From positions 1 to 35,676 of the forward strand of contig DASTMO010000044.1 in the NCBI GenBank assembly GCA_035714115.1: 35,676 nt of DNA. Direction: 5' to 3'. This document shows, one piece after another, positions 1 through 9,037 of the stretch. The first letter of the stretch is position 1. Each line of letters starts with the position of its first letter. The stretch is from CAMAVH01 sp035714115. Its GTDB lineage: Bacteria; Pseudomonadota; Alphaproteobacteria; SMXQ01. The translations under genes and the position numbers were made by a program. A model generated the notes under the pieces. The model did not search any database and was not told where the DNA came from. It saw only the letters and a program-made list of their open reading frames with translations.

Positions 1-465
1 ATGGCGCAAGCCTTGATCCTGGTCGGCGGATCGTCGCGCGGCGGCGGCAGCATCCAAAAGCGCATCGACGGCTATACCTCGGCCAATCTCGCAGGGTTCC
101 GCCGCGAGCATATGACCGAGCTCTTCGCCCCCGGCTTCACCCAGACGAAACAGGGCCGCTGGGTCATCAGCCTGTTCAACGAAAACTCCCATACGCTGTC
201 GGGCCAGTCGATCGCGCAGATCTTCCGCGCCCGCGCCAAATGCAACATGACGCCGCATCTGGCCGAGGTGGGAATGCCGGTGCTGGTGATCAACGGCGAG
301 CACGATGGCTCGATGATGGGCGGCAAAGAGACCGCCGAGGGCATTCCCGGCGCGCGTCATGTGGTGATACCCGGCACCGGCCATGCCTGCTGCATCGAAG
401 ATCCGGAAACCTTCGACGCGGCGGTCATTCAATTCCTACGCGACAAAAAGCTTTGGCCCGCTTAA
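1..465 (+). CDS. alpha/beta hydrolase, C-terminal part (5' truncated by window edge)
   Basis: This is the end of an alpha/beta-hydrolase fold protein. The visible part begins at MAQALIL, which in this fold normally follows the nucleophile elbow (GxSxGG), so the catalytic serine and the whole N-terminal half lie outside the window and the first ATG is probably internal. The remaining triad members are recognisable: the acid in INGEHDGSM and the histidine in GTGHACCIEDPE, followed by the last helix. The 154 visible residues fit the cap plus C-terminal half of a protein of about 260-280 residues. It stops 4 bp before the convergent phospholipase D gene. The substrate cannot be inferred; 3-oxoadipate enol-lactonase-like and general esterase relatives are possible. 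Confidence 0.85.
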   Translation: MAQALILVGGSSRGGGSIQKRIDGYTSANLAGFRREHMTELFAPGFTQTKQGRWVISLFNENSHTLSGQSIAQIFRARAKCNMTPHLAEVGMPVLVINGEHDGSMMGGKETAEGIPGARHVVIPGTGHACCIEDPETFDAAVIQFLRDKKLWPA

Positions 466-469
466 GCGG

Positions 470-1945
470 TCACGACTGGCCGGGGTTCTCTTTCAGCGGC
501 GAAGGCGCGGTCAGTTTTTCCCAGATGTAGCCGAGGTCGATCGGCCGGTCGGGATCGAGAATGCTGCTGCCCGGCGCAAGCGTCAGCTCGGTCTCGCGCG
601 GCAGATCGGGATAGGCGTTCAAGCGGCGCGGTCCTTGGTTGAAAGCGTCGATTGCGCTATTGATCGAGCGTTCGCGCGCCGCCGCGACGGCAAGCTTCGC
701 CGGCGCAATGCCGAGATGCTCGCCGAGCAGCGCCGCGCGCATCCGCGCGATGGATTTGCGCGCCGTCGGCGTCGAGCCTTCCAGCGCGATGTCGCATTCG
801 GTATCGAGCCCGAGCGAGCGGGCGTTGAAATTGGATGAACCGATGCGCATCCAACGGTCGTCGACGATCATCACCTTGGAATGCACCTTGATCTGGCATT
901 CCGGGTCCGGACAGGACAAGGGATGATAGGTGCGCAGACGGCCATGGCGGTCGGCGTGACGGAGCAGCGCGAAAATATGGTCGCGGTTGTTCGCCATCAC
1001 GTAATGCTCGAGCAGGCCGTTCGATTCGCGATTGACGACGAGCACCACCTCCGGCCCCTTCGTGCGGCCGAGCTGCCAAGCGAGAATTTCGGCGACTTCC
1101 GGCACCGCGAAATATTGGCTCTCGATATAGATCGAATGGCGCGCGCCGAGCAGCATCGCCTCATTCAGGCTGCGGATTTCCGATACCTGCGGCTGTACGC
1201 TGTCGCCCGGCAAGGTCCGCGCCACCGCGAGCGCGTGATCGGTCAATAGCGGCGGCACGCCTTGCGGCCAGATGCGCGGCAGGTCTTCCGGCAGGTCGGG
1301 CATCGGCTCGCAGCCCGCCGCCTCCCAGCGCTCCGCCGCGATTCGGCAGATCGCATTTGCCGCCTGACCGTCCACCACCAGCTGCACGTCATGGACGGGG
1401 CGGTAAGCCTCGCCGTCGTCCTTCACGCGCAAAGCATGGCCAGGCGCATGATCGGGTGTGTCCCAGCGGCCCTGCGTCAAATCCATCCCGCCGGTGAAGG
1501 CGAGCGCGCCGTCGATGCAGACAATCTTCTGATGATGCGAGGCGCCGAATGGATGGACATCGTCCAGCTTGAAATGGATGCGTGGATGATCCGACCAGCG
1601 CGGCAGAAGCGAGAGCGGAATATCGACATTGGCGCCGTAGAAAATCGAATTGCGCCAAACGAGCACGAAAATTTCCAGCTCGGGATTGGCCTCCACCACG
1701 GCGCGCAGGAAATCGCCGAGCGGCGGACAGGCTTCGCCCAGTTGCGGGCGCAGACGGATCTGGCTGTTGAAATCCCAGCCGACGATGACGATGCGCCGTC
1801 GCGCGCGCGGCAACGCGTCGGCCAAGGCGGCGAAATAGGCGTCGCCGTCGATCAAAGGGGCGAAACGGTCGAAGCGGGCGACGGTCCGGCAATTGTCGCC
1901 GGGGATAAACAGCGAGGGTTGAGCGGTTGATTTCGTCATCGGCAT
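470..1945 (-). CDS. phospholipase D / cardiolipin synthase-like protein
   Basis: A 491-residue protein with two complete HKD (HxKx4D) motifs, as in the phospholipase D superfamily: H138/K140/D145 within HHQKIVCIDGALAFTGG and H355/K357/D362 within VHSKVMIVDD followed by GSSNFN. These enzymes move or hydrolyse phosphatidyl groups through a phospho-histidine intermediate; cardiolipin synthase is the best known bacterial member. There is no clear N-terminal membrane anchor, so it is probably cytosolic or membrane-peripheral. Starts at 1945 and 1939 are both ATG and cannot be separated by ribosome-binding site. It is divergent (about 100 bp) from a flippase-like membrane protein that overlaps an EEP-family phosphodiesterase, an arrangement suggesting phospholipid remodelling. 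Family assignment is firm; substrate is not. Confidence 0.9.
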   Translation of the reverse strand: MPMTKSTAQPSLFIPGDNCRTVARFDRFAPLIDGDAYFAALADALPRARRRIVIVGWDFNSQIRLRPQLGEACPPLGDFLRAVVEANPELEIFVLVWRNSIFYGANVDIPLSLLPRWSDHPRIHFKLDDVHPFGASHHQKIVCIDGALAFTGGMDLTQGRWDTPDHAPGHALRVKDDGEAYRPVHDVQLVVDGQAANAICRIAAERWEAAGCEPMPDLPEDLPRIWPQGVPPLLTDHALAVARTLPGDSVQPQVSEIRSLNEAMLLGARHSIYIESQYFAVPEVAEILAWQLGRTKGPEVVLVVNRESNGLLEHYVMANNRDHIFALLRHADRHGRLRTYHPLSCPDPECQIKVHSKVMIVDDRWMRIGSSNFNARSLGLDTECDIALEGSTPTARKSIARMRAALLGEHLGIAPAKLAVAAARERSINSAIDAFNQGPRRLNAYPDLPRETELTLAPGSSILDPDRPIDLGYIWEKLTAPSPLKENPGQS

Positions 1946-2046
1946 GGAAGTTCAAGAGCGGCGGGCAAGCGGCAAACTGCTAGGTAAACTGCCGGAAAAA
2001 CCGATGGTTCCAGGGAACAGAGCCAGACGCTTTGCGTTCCCTTAAA

Positions 2047-3030
2047 ATGACCCGCCGCTACTTCCTCCTCGCGCTGAGCCTGGCTGCCGCCCTATTTGGC
2101 GCCTATCTGTTTTATGGCGTGCTGCAGCGCTACGAGTTCGACGAGCTTGCGCAATCACTGCAGGCCATGTCACCGCGTTATCTGCTGCTGGCGCTGACCT
2201 TAAGCGCCGGAAGCTTCATCTGTATCGCGGCGATGGAAGCCTTGGCGGTGCGCTATGCCGAGCGCGGCCTGACGGCCCGAGAGCCGGAACAGGATCGGAG
2301 TCCGATCTCCTGGGCACGCATCTGGCGCACCGCTGTGGCCGCCATCGGCGTCGGCCACAGCCTCGGCGTTGCGGCGCTCAGCAGCGGCGCGATCCGCTAC
2401 CGCATGTACGGCCGGCGCGGCCTCGGGCTGACCGCGATCAGCGAGATCGTCGTGTTCTCGGGCATCAGCGTCGCCCTCGGCCTCGGCTTCGTCGGCGGGC
2501 TGTCGCTGTTGTGGCACGGCGAACGGCTCGGCCGTGCGCTCGACATCTCCAGCCTCGGCATCCATGTGATCGGCGCGTCCGGCCTCGCGCTCTGTGCGCT
2601 TTATGTCGCGCTATGCGCCGCGGCGCCGCCGCCACTGCGCATCGCGCGCTATCGCCTGCGCCTGCCGAGCTGGCGCGTCGCCCTGCTGCAAATCTTCTTC
2701 AGCAGCCTCAATTACGGCTGCGTTTCCGCCGTGCTCTACGCCACTTTGGCGAGCTTCGCGCGCACGCCTTGGTTCGATGTCGCCGCGCTGTTCGTCGGCT
2801 CGGAATTCTCCGCATTGGTCGGCCATGTGCCGGGCGGCTGGGGCGTGCTGGAGTATGTCTTCACCAGCACCTACAGCGGGGCCGGCGTGGTGACGGGGCT
2901 TCTCCTGTTCCGTGCGATCTATTATCTTTTGCCGATGTTCGTCGGCTTCGGCGTTTGGCTGATCGACGAGATCGCTGGCCGCCGCGCGCATCGCCAAGAG
3001 CCTCATCAGCTGAAGGCGCAAAATGCTTGA
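2047..3030 (+). CDS. lysylphosphatidylglycerol synthase TM-domain (UPF0104) membrane protein
   Basis: A polytopic inner-membrane protein of about 327 residues with the layout of the UPF0104/LPG-synthase transmembrane family: an N-terminal segment (YFLLALSLAAALFGAYLFYG), several further hydrophobic helices, and a C-terminal GxxPGGxGxxE-type motif seen here as HVPGGWGVLEYVF, followed by the RAIYYLLPM helix. In MprF this domain flips aminoacylated lipids; stand-alone members are presumed lipid translocases. No aminoacyl-transferase domain is fused. The ATG at 2047 was chosen; an in-frame TTG at 2032 would add five residues and lies closer to an AGGGA sequence at 2012, so the start is uncertain. 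Its last codons overlap the next gene by 8 bp, implying translational coupling. Confidence 0.85.
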   Translation: MTRRYFLLALSLAAALFGAYLFYGVLQRYEFDELAQSLQAMSPRYLLLALTLSAGSFICIAAMEALAVRYAERGLTAREPEQDRSPISWARIWRTAVAAIGVGHSLGVAALSSGAIRYRMYGRRGLGLTAISEIVVFSGISVALGLGFVGGLSLLWHGERLGRALDISSLGIHVIGASGLALCALYVALCAAAPPPLRIARYRLRLPSWRVALLQIFFSSLNYGCVSAVLYATLASFARTPWFDVAALFVGSEFSALVGHVPGGWGVLEYVFTSTYSGAGVVTGLLLFRAIYYLLPMFVGFGVWLIDEIAGRRAHRQEPHQLKAQNA

Positions 3031-3775
3031 TATGCCGCATGCCGGTTCGGGCCGGGCGAAAGGTGCGCTCCGCGTCGCCACCTACAACGTGCATAGCTGC
3101 GTCGGCACCGACCGCCGCCATGATCCAGAGCGCATCCTGCATGTGCTGAAAGAGATCGACGCCGACATCCTGGCGCTGCAGGAAGTTGGCGGCTATTTCA
3201 TCGACGGCGTCGAGCAAGCGCATTTCTTCGAGCATCGGCTCGGCATGAAGGCGCTGATGAGCCCCAACATGCGCCGCCGCCAGTCGGAATACGGCAATCT
3301 GCTGCTCGCCAAAGGCGAGCTCGGCCGCCACCGCCTGATCGAATTGACCGTGGTGCCGTTCGAGCCGCGCAGCGCGCTCGATTGCATGGTGGAGACGCCG
3401 CATGGCGACGTGCGCGTGATCGCCGCGCATCTCGGCCTGTTTCGCGGCGAACGCCGCCGTCAGGTGAAATTCATCGCCGACGTGATCGCCAAGCGACCGC
3501 ATCCCTTCACGGTGGTGATGGGCGATTTCAATATCTTCGGCGCGGAGCGAGCCATCCTGCAGCAGATCGGCGCGCCCGAGCGGCTGCCCAAGCTGCGCAC
3601 ATTCCCGTCGCGCTATCCGCTGATTTCGCTCGACCGCATCTGGACCATGCCCAACGCCGGGCTGATCCAGCAGCATGTCCATCGCACGCCGCTGTCGCGC
3701 GTCGCCTCCGACCATCTGCCGATGGTCGCCGAGATCGTCCCGGTCGATGAACTGATCGCGCCGGCGATCTTCTAA
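3023..3775 (+). CDS. endonuclease/exonuclease/phosphatase (EEP) family protein
   Basis: A 250-residue single-domain EEP-fold phosphodiesterase, the fold shared by DNase I, ExoIII and neutral sphingomyelinase. The catalytic set is visible: N22 (ATYNVHSC), E54 (ALQEVGG), H136 (AAHLG), D168/N170 (GDFN), D204 (SLDRIW) and D230/H231 (SDHLPM). No signal peptide or membrane anchor is seen. It overlaps the upstream flippase-like gene by 8 bp and sits beside a divergent PLD-family gene. This association favours a phospholipid or headgroup phosphodiester substrate over DNA repair, but that is an inference from context. It ends 7 bp before the convergent helicase gene. Confidence 0.88.
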   Translation: MLDMPHAGSGRAKGALRVATYNVHSCVGTDRRHDPERILHVLKEIDADILALQEVGGYFIDGVEQAHFFEHRLGMKALMSPNMRRRQSEYGNLLLAKGELGRHRLIELTVVPFEPRSALDCMVETPHGDVRVIAAHLGLFRGERRRQVKFIADVIAKRPHPFTVVMGDFNIFGAERAILQQIGAPERLPKLRTFPSRYPLISLDRIWTMPNAGLIQQHVHRTPLSRVASDHLPMVAEIVPVDELIAPAIF

Positions 3776-3782
3776 AGCAAAC

Positions 3783-6137
3783 TTAGTCCGGCTTCTTCTT
3801 GCCCGGCTTGCGGCGGGCTTGGCCGACGAAGCTTTTCTCGACGCGGTTCTTGCCGAGGAAGGGCTTGCCGCCGAAGCTCTTGCGCGGCGCGGAATCGCCG
3901 CCCTCGTTCGGCTTATCGAAGTTCAGGCCCAGCTTGGCGCGCGGCGGTTTGGCGGGCCCCTCTTCGCGCCCGGCGTAACCGCCCTCGCGCTTCAGATAGG
4001 GCTTCTTCTCGCCATAGGGCTTCTTGTCGTCGCGCTTGGCATAGGGCTTGTCGCCATATGCTTTTTTCTCGCCGAAGCTTTTCTTTTCGTACGGCTTTTT
4101 GTCGCTATAGGGCTTTTTATCGCCGAAAGGCTTCTTCTCGCCGCCGAACGTCTTTTCGCCAAAGCTCTTCTTTTCATAAGGCTTCTTGAAAGGACGATCC
4201 TCGCGCGGCGCGAAGGCGGTCCGTTCGGTCTTCGTCGCCGGCGCGCTGTCGCTCGGCGCGCTCGCGGCGGGTTCGCGGCGCTCATAAGAGCGTTCAGAAC
4301 GCTCAGCGCGTTCACGACCCTTGCCGTAATTGTTGCCGCCCTTGTAGTCGCCCGGCACATAGCCGTCGGCACTGCCTTCGCGGCGGCCCGCTTCATTGCG
4401 CCCCGCTTCATTTCGACGCGGACGGCGCTCGAAGCCGCCTTCTTCGCGCGACTTGAACGGCCGCTTGCCTTTGTAGCCGCCTTCAGAGCGCGGCGCGCGC
4501 GCTTGCAGTTCGGCTTCGCTCGGCGCGGCGGCGCGCTCGAACAGGATGCCTTCGTCCTTCTCGTCCGGACGGCTAGCGGCGGTGAAGAATTTCTCGGCGG
4601 CGGCGTCGGTGATCTGGAAGCGCGTCTCTCCTTCGAAGATGCGGATGGCGCCGATGTCGCGCTTGGTGACATGGCCGCGCCGGCAGATCAGCGGCAGCAG
4701 CCAGCGCGGATCGGCGTTGTTGTCGCGGCCGATGTTCATGGTGAACCAGGGCGAAGCGTCGAAATCGCTGCGCTCGCGCTTGTTGGACTCGCGGTCGCGC
4801 TCGCGCCCGCCCTCGTTGCTCTGGCCGCCCTGGAACAGATCTTCCGGCGCCGGCAAATGGGCGCGGTGCAGACGCAGATAGGCGACGGCGAGATCTTCCG
4901 CGCTCATCTCGGCAAGCAAAGCCTGAGCAGCGGCCGTCTCGTCCGGCGTGACCTCTTCGGCGGACTTCAGCTCGGCGAGCAGCCGCGCCTGATCCTGTTC
5001 GCGGATCTGTTCCGCAGTCGGCGGCTCGATCCAATCGACCTTGAGGTTTGCCATATGCAGCATGCCTTCGGCTTTGCGGCGGCGATTGTACGGCACCAGG
5101 ATGACGCAGGTGCCTTTGCGCCCGGCGCGGCCGGTGCGGCCGCTGCGATGCAGCAGCGTTTCCTTGTTGTTCGGCAGATCGGCATGGATAACCAGGCCGA
5201 GATCCGGCAGGTCGATGCCGCGCGCCGCCACGTCGGTGGCGACGCAGACGCGCGCGCGCCCATCGCGCAAAGATTGCAGCGCATGGGTGCGTTCGTTCTG
5301 GCTCAGCTCGCCGGACAGCGCGACGGCGGCGAAGCCGCGCTCTTGCAGGCTGGCATGCATATGGCGCACGCCGTCGCGAGTGCCGCAAAAGATCATCGCG
5401 CCGCGCGCCTCGAAGAAGCGCAGCACGTTGACCGCAGCATGTTCGGCCTCGTTCGGCGCGATGCGAATGGCCTTGTAGTCGATGTCGGCATGGGCCGACT
5501 TTTCGCTCGCGGTGATGATGCGTTCGGCATCGCGCTGGAACTTCTTGGCCAGAGCGGCGATGTCGCGCGGGATGGTCGCCGAGAACAGCAGCGTGCGGCG
5601 GCCTTCCGGAGTCGCATCGAGCAGGAATTCGAGATCTTCGCGGAAACCGAGGTCGAGCATCTCGTCAGCCTCGTCGAGCACGACGACGCGCATCGATCCG
5701 GTTTCGAGATTGCCGCGCTTGAGATGGTCGCAGAGACGGCCGGGCGTGCCGACGACGACATGCACGCCGAAAGAGAGCGCGCGCTGCTCGCGGCGCACGT
5801 CCATGCCGCCGACGCAGGTGGCGAGCCGCAGGTTGAGATGCTGATAGAGCCAGGACAGCTCGCGGTGCACCTGCAGCGCCAGTTCGCGCGTCGGCGCGAC
5901 GATCAGCACCAGCGGCTCGACCGGCGCGTCGGCCTTGATCAGGCCGTCGTCGATCAGCGTCTGCGCGGCGGCCAGCGCGTACGCCACCGTCTTGCCCGAG
6001 CCGGTCTGCGCCGAGACCAGCAGATCGCGCCCGGCGACCTCCGGCTGCAACACGGCAGCCTGCACCGGCGTGGGTTCGGCATAGCCCTGGTCGGCCAAAG
6101 CGCGGGCCAAAGCGGAATCGACAGCGGGAAACGGCAT
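3783..6137 (-). CDS. DEAD-box ATP-dependent RNA helicase with DbpA-type RNA-binding domain
   Basis: A 784-residue DEAD-box RNA helicase that remodels structured RNA or ribosomal precursors. Core motifs are complete: AQTGSGKT (43-50), PTRELA (82-87), TPGR (131-134), DEAD (155-158), SAT (186-188), then the second RecA lobe with ATDVAARGIDLP and HRSGRTGRAG. A DbpA/CsdA-type RNA-binding domain follows (near residues 480-545, FTMNIGRDNN to FQITDAAAEKFF). The last 230 or so residues are low-complexity, very rich in K, R, G, E, F and Y, with repeated KKPYGEKK/KKSFGEKK-like units. The ATG at 6137 was chosen because AGGAAG lies about 7 bases upstream and the motif-Q region follows; the reading frame stays open to 6215 without support. 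Nearest relatives are CsdA/DeaD helicases, often cold-induced. It is convergent with the EEP gene. Confidence 0.93.
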   Translation of the reverse strand: MPFPAVDSALARALADQGYAEPTPVQAAVLQPEVAGRDLLVSAQTGSGKTVAYALAAAQTLIDDGLIKADAPVEPLVLIVAPTRELALQVHRELSWLYQHLNLRLATCVGGMDVRREQRALSFGVHVVVGTPGRLCDHLKRGNLETGSMRVVVLDEADEMLDLGFREDLEFLLDATPEGRRTLLFSATIPRDIAALAKKFQRDAERIITASEKSAHADIDYKAIRIAPNEAEHAAVNVLRFFEARGAMIFCGTRDGVRHMHASLQERGFAAVALSGELSQNERTHALQSLRDGRARVCVATDVAARGIDLPDLGLVIHADLPNNKETLLHRSGRTGRAGRKGTCVILVPYNRRRKAEGMLHMANLKVDWIEPPTAEQIREQDQARLLAELKSAEEVTPDETAAAQALLAEMSAEDLAVAYLRLHRAHLPAPEDLFQGGQSNEGGRERDRESNKRERSDFDASPWFTMNIGRDNNADPRWLLPLICRRGHVTKRDIGAIRIFEGETRFQITDAAAEKFFTAASRPDEKDEGILFERAAAPSEAELQARAPRSEGGYKGKRPFKSREEGGFERRPRRNEAGRNEAGRREGSADGYVPGDYKGGNNYGKGRERAERSERSYERREPAASAPSDSAPATKTERTAFAPREDRPFKKPYEKKSFGEKTFGGEKKPFGDKKPYSDKKPYEKKSFGEKKAYGDKPYAKRDDKKPYGEKKPYLKREGGYAGREEGPAKPPRAKLGLNFDKPNEGGDSAPRKSFGGKPFLGKNRVEKSFVGQARRKPGKKKPD

Positions 6138-6311
6138 AAAAGACTTCCTGGGGGATAAGGCGGCGCGCCAGATATGTGGCGGCAAACAGCGCGGCGGCAA
6201 GGGCGGTCGAGCCAAAAGCCTTTGCAGGTCACTTGGGCGCAGCGCGCCCGTATCTACAGGATTTCCCGGCGCGCGCCCATCATTACCTGCAAGCGCTTGG
6301 GAAGATTGCGA

Positions 6312-8198
6312 CTATTGCGCGCAACCGGTTCCCTGGGCGAGCGCCCGCAGCTCCCCGCCCAAGCCTTCCGGTAGGGGCTGCGGCCCGTTCAGCCAAGCCG
6401 GCCCCGCCCCTGGACGCGGCGTCACCGAGGGGGATGGCAGAGCGCCCGACACATGAAGCGGCCAGTCGAGCGCGAGGCCGCTGCTGGTCTTGGGGTCGCT
6501 GCGCAGCAGCAGGTCGATCTGGCCGGTCGCCATATCGACGGCCCCGCCGCCGCTCAGATGGACCGCGTCGGTTTGCAACGCCACAGGCTGCAGGCGCGCG
6601 GTGCCGCTTTTGGCCTCGACGACCGCGAGCAGGCATTGCACCTGCGCCGTGGCGTCGTTGCGCCGAAACAACGCCCGCAAATCGAGCGAGACCTTCTCCA
6701 GCAGCGAGCGCGCCATCGTGCCGCCGCGCATGGCGAAGACCGCCTGAGCGTCGGCAGCGCCCAGCGCCGCCTTCGCCGTCTCACCGCGCATCTTTCCGGT
6801 CAAGCGGCCATCAAGCTTGCCGCTGATCGGCTCGCCCTCCAATCCGGACAGACGGGCAAGCTCGGCGACATCGCCGCCGTCATAGGCGAGATCGAGATCG
6901 GCCAAAGCCTCGCTCGGCCCGTCGCCGCGGATCGCGCCGCGCGCCGTGACCGCGCCGCCGGCCAGCCGCATCGCCAATTGATTCAAAGTCAGCGCGCCCG
7001 GCGTCAAGGCGCCGTCGAGCCGCAGATCCTGAGCGGCAAGCTTACCGAAGGTGACGGTCTCGGCAGCGATGCGCGCTTGCAGCGTCACGGCAGGTTTGTC
7101 TTCCGGGCGGAAGCTCTCGGCCGTGCGGCCCGCCGTGTCGGGTTCGGCGATGCCTTGCGCGAGCGTCTCGACATCGAAACGGTCGAGCGAAACATCGACC
7201 GTCGCCGCATCCGCCCCGCCGCGCCCGCCTTCCTCCAGGACAAAGCGCCCAGCCATGGCGCTGTCGCCGAAATTGCCCTTCAGATCGTCCAGCGCCCAAC
7301 GATCGCCGTCGCGCGTCAGCTTGGCGTCGAAGCGCACGGGAAAGGCGAGCGGCCGCTCGTAACCGAACAGTTTGAGGACGGCGGCGAAGTCGCCGCTGTC
7401 GAAGGTGAAGGCGCCGTCGACGCCGTCGAAATCGAGCGGCTCCTGGATGGCGCCCTTGAAATCGAGCCGCGCCGCCGACGTCGTCGCCGTGAAAGCCGCC
7501 GGATAGGGCTTGGAGGCATCACGCATCTCGGACGTCGAGCCGCCATCGACTTCGAGCTTGAGCGGGATGTCGTTGTAGGCGCCCGTCGCGACGAGATGCG
7601 ACGGGCGGTCGGCGGCGGGCGCTTTGAGCTCGGCCTGATCGAGGCCGACGCGGATATCGCGCCGCCCCTGCGAGCGATAGACGATGAACAGATCGCGCAG
7701 CAGCAGATCCTTCACGTCGGGAAACTGGCGGCGGTTCGCCGGCACCAGGGCGAGGCCGGCGGATGCGGCGGCGGAGGCCGAAGACGGATCGTCGCTGAAG
7801 CGCCAATTGCGCCGGCCGTCCTCGCGCCGGTCGAGATACAACTCGCTGCCTTCGAGGCGCAGCACGTCATACTGCACGATGCCTTTGAGCAGCGCCGGCC
7901 AATAGACCACCGCCGTCAGCCGGCCGACGCGCAGCATGTCAGGCCATTGGCTCCATTCGGCGTTGGCGACGCGCAGATCGCGCACTTCCAATTTCAGCGT
8001 CCGCCCCCAGGCGAGGCGAAGATCGCCGATCGAGACCTCGCGCCCGAGCGATTGGCCGGCGAGACGCTGAACCAGCGGGCGCAGATCGGCGGTGAAAAGA
8101 TAGGAGACCGCCACTGCGGGCAAGACGACGAACAGGACGAGCGCGCAAAACGCGGCGATCACCAGGAGTTTGCGGCGAAACGGTTGGGAAACGGGCAT
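6312..8198 (-). CDS. AsmA-family protein
   Basis: A 628-residue protein of the AsmA type, inner-membrane anchored with a long periplasmic beta-rich portion. One N-terminal transmembrane segment (about residues 9-33, LLVIAAFCALVLFVVLPAVAVSYLF) is followed by the AsmA N-terminal pattern (LGREVSIGDLRLAWGRTLKLEVRDLRVAN) and, near the C-terminus, the AsmA-2 region with GGAVDMATGQIDLLLR and DWPLHVSGALPSPSVTPRPG. AsmA and its relatives (TamB, YhdP, YicH) are implicated in outer-membrane assembly and bridging phospholipid transport. It is divergent from a LysE-type exporter. No operon partner is visible. Family is confident; exact role is not. Confidence 0.87.
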   Translation of the reverse strand: MPVSQPFRRKLLVIAAFCALVLFVVLPAVAVSYLFTADLRPLVQRLAGQSLGREVSIGDLRLAWGRTLKLEVRDLRVANAEWSQWPDMLRVGRLTAVVYWPALLKGIVQYDVLRLEGSELYLDRREDGRRNWRFSDDPSSASAAASAGLALVPANRRQFPDVKDLLLRDLFIVYRSQGRRDIRVGLDQAELKAPAADRPSHLVATGAYNDIPLKLEVDGGSTSEMRDASKPYPAAFTATTSAARLDFKGAIQEPLDFDGVDGAFTFDSGDFAAVLKLFGYERPLAFPVRFDAKLTRDGDRWALDDLKGNFGDSAMAGRFVLEEGGRGGADAATVDVSLDRFDVETLAQGIAEPDTAGRTAESFRPEDKPAVTLQARIAAETVTFGKLAAQDLRLDGALTPGALTLNQLAMRLAGGAVTARGAIRGDGPSEALADLDLAYDGGDVAELARLSGLEGEPISGKLDGRLTGKMRGETAKAALGAADAQAVFAMRGGTMARSLLEKVSLDLRALFRRNDATAQVQCLLAVVEAKSGTARLQPVALQTDAVHLSGGGAVDMATGQIDLLLRSDPKTSSGLALDWPLHVSGALPSPSVTPRPGAGPAWLNGPQPLPEGLGGELRALAQGTGCAQ

Positions 8199-8307
8199 CT
8201 GGCCATTATGCGCCCTCAGAGCAGGGTTGCAATCTGGGCGGTGGACGCGGGCGCGCTCGCGCGGCAGTCTTGACGCGTTCCATCCAGGTTCCTTCGGATA
8301 TCAGGCC

Positions 8308-8955
8308 ATGATTCTTCCCGTCTCCGCCGCCACCTTCGCCGCTTTTGCGCTGGTCGCCCTCGGCATGGTGCTGACCCCAGGGCCGAACATGATCTATCTG
8401 CTCAGCCGCTCGATCCTCCAGGGCCGCAAGGCCGGCTTCATCTCACTCTGCGGCGTGCTGCTCGGCTTCGTCGCTTACATGCTCGCCGCGGCGCTGGGCC
8501 TCACGGCCTTGCTGATCGCCGTGCCCTTCGCCTACGAGACGCTGCAATGGGCTGGCGCGGCCTATCTGCTCTGGATGGCGTGGAACGCCATCAAGCCCGG
8601 CGCGCGCTCGGTGCTGCAGCCGCGCCATGATTTGGCCTTCGACGGCCCGCGCAAGCTGTTCTTCATGGGCCTGCTCACCAACCTGCTCAATCCCAAGATC
8701 GCCGTGCTCTATCTGTCGCTGCTGCCGCAGTTCATCGATCCGGCGCGCGGCGACGTATTGGCCCAAGGCGTCACGCTCGGCCTGACACAAATCGCCATCA
8801 GCGCCACGGTGAACGGCTTGATCATCCTCGGCGCCGGCGGGATCGCGGTCTGGTTCGCCGCGCGGCCCTCGTGGCTGCGCATCCAGCGCTGGCTCATGGC
8901 CAGCGTGCTGGCGGGCCTCGCCCTGCGCCTCGCGCTGGAAAAGCGCGCAGCTTAA
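8308..8955 (+). CDS. LysE/RhtB-family amino-acid exporter
   Basis: A 215-residue inner-membrane protein of the LysE/RhtB translocator family, which exports amino acids or derivatives. The family N-terminal signature is clear: a first helix followed by LTPGPNMIYLLSRS and the GRKAGFISLCGVLLG segment. About six hydrophobic helices follow, with the central FFMGLLTNLLNPKIAVLYLS sequence that is also typical. The start at 8308 gives the normal length and puts the first helix at the N-terminus; the open frame to 8170 would add 46 atypical residues. The ribosome-binding site is weak. The transported compound cannot be told from sequence. Confidence 0.9.
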   Translation: MILPVSAATFAAFALVALGMVLTPGPNMIYLLSRSILQGRKAGFISLCGVLLGFVAYMLAAALGLTALLIAVPFAYETLQWAGAAYLLWMAWNAIKPGARSVLQPRHDLAFDGPRKLFFMGLLTNLLNPKIAVLYLSLLPQFIDPARGDVLAQGVTLGLTQIAISATVNGLIILGAGGIAVWFAARPSWLRIQRWLMASVLAGLALRLALEKRAA

Positions 8956-9037
8956 AAGCTGTTGGCGAGTCGCAGACGCCTCCCTAATATCGCCGCCGCA
9001 GAACAAGCGCGAAGCGCATATCGCAGGGAGAAATTTC

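Noticed and set aside
3819..6158. 779-codon open frame on the plus strand opposite the DEAD-box helicase
   Set aside because: Its translation is low-complexity alanine/arginine-rich without a recognisable domain; the opposite strand has intact helicase motifs. It is a GC-skew shadow.
6453..8273. 606-codon open frame opposite the AsmA-like gene
   Set aside because: Composition typical of antisense frames in GC-rich DNA, and the minus strand carries a coherent AsmA protein.
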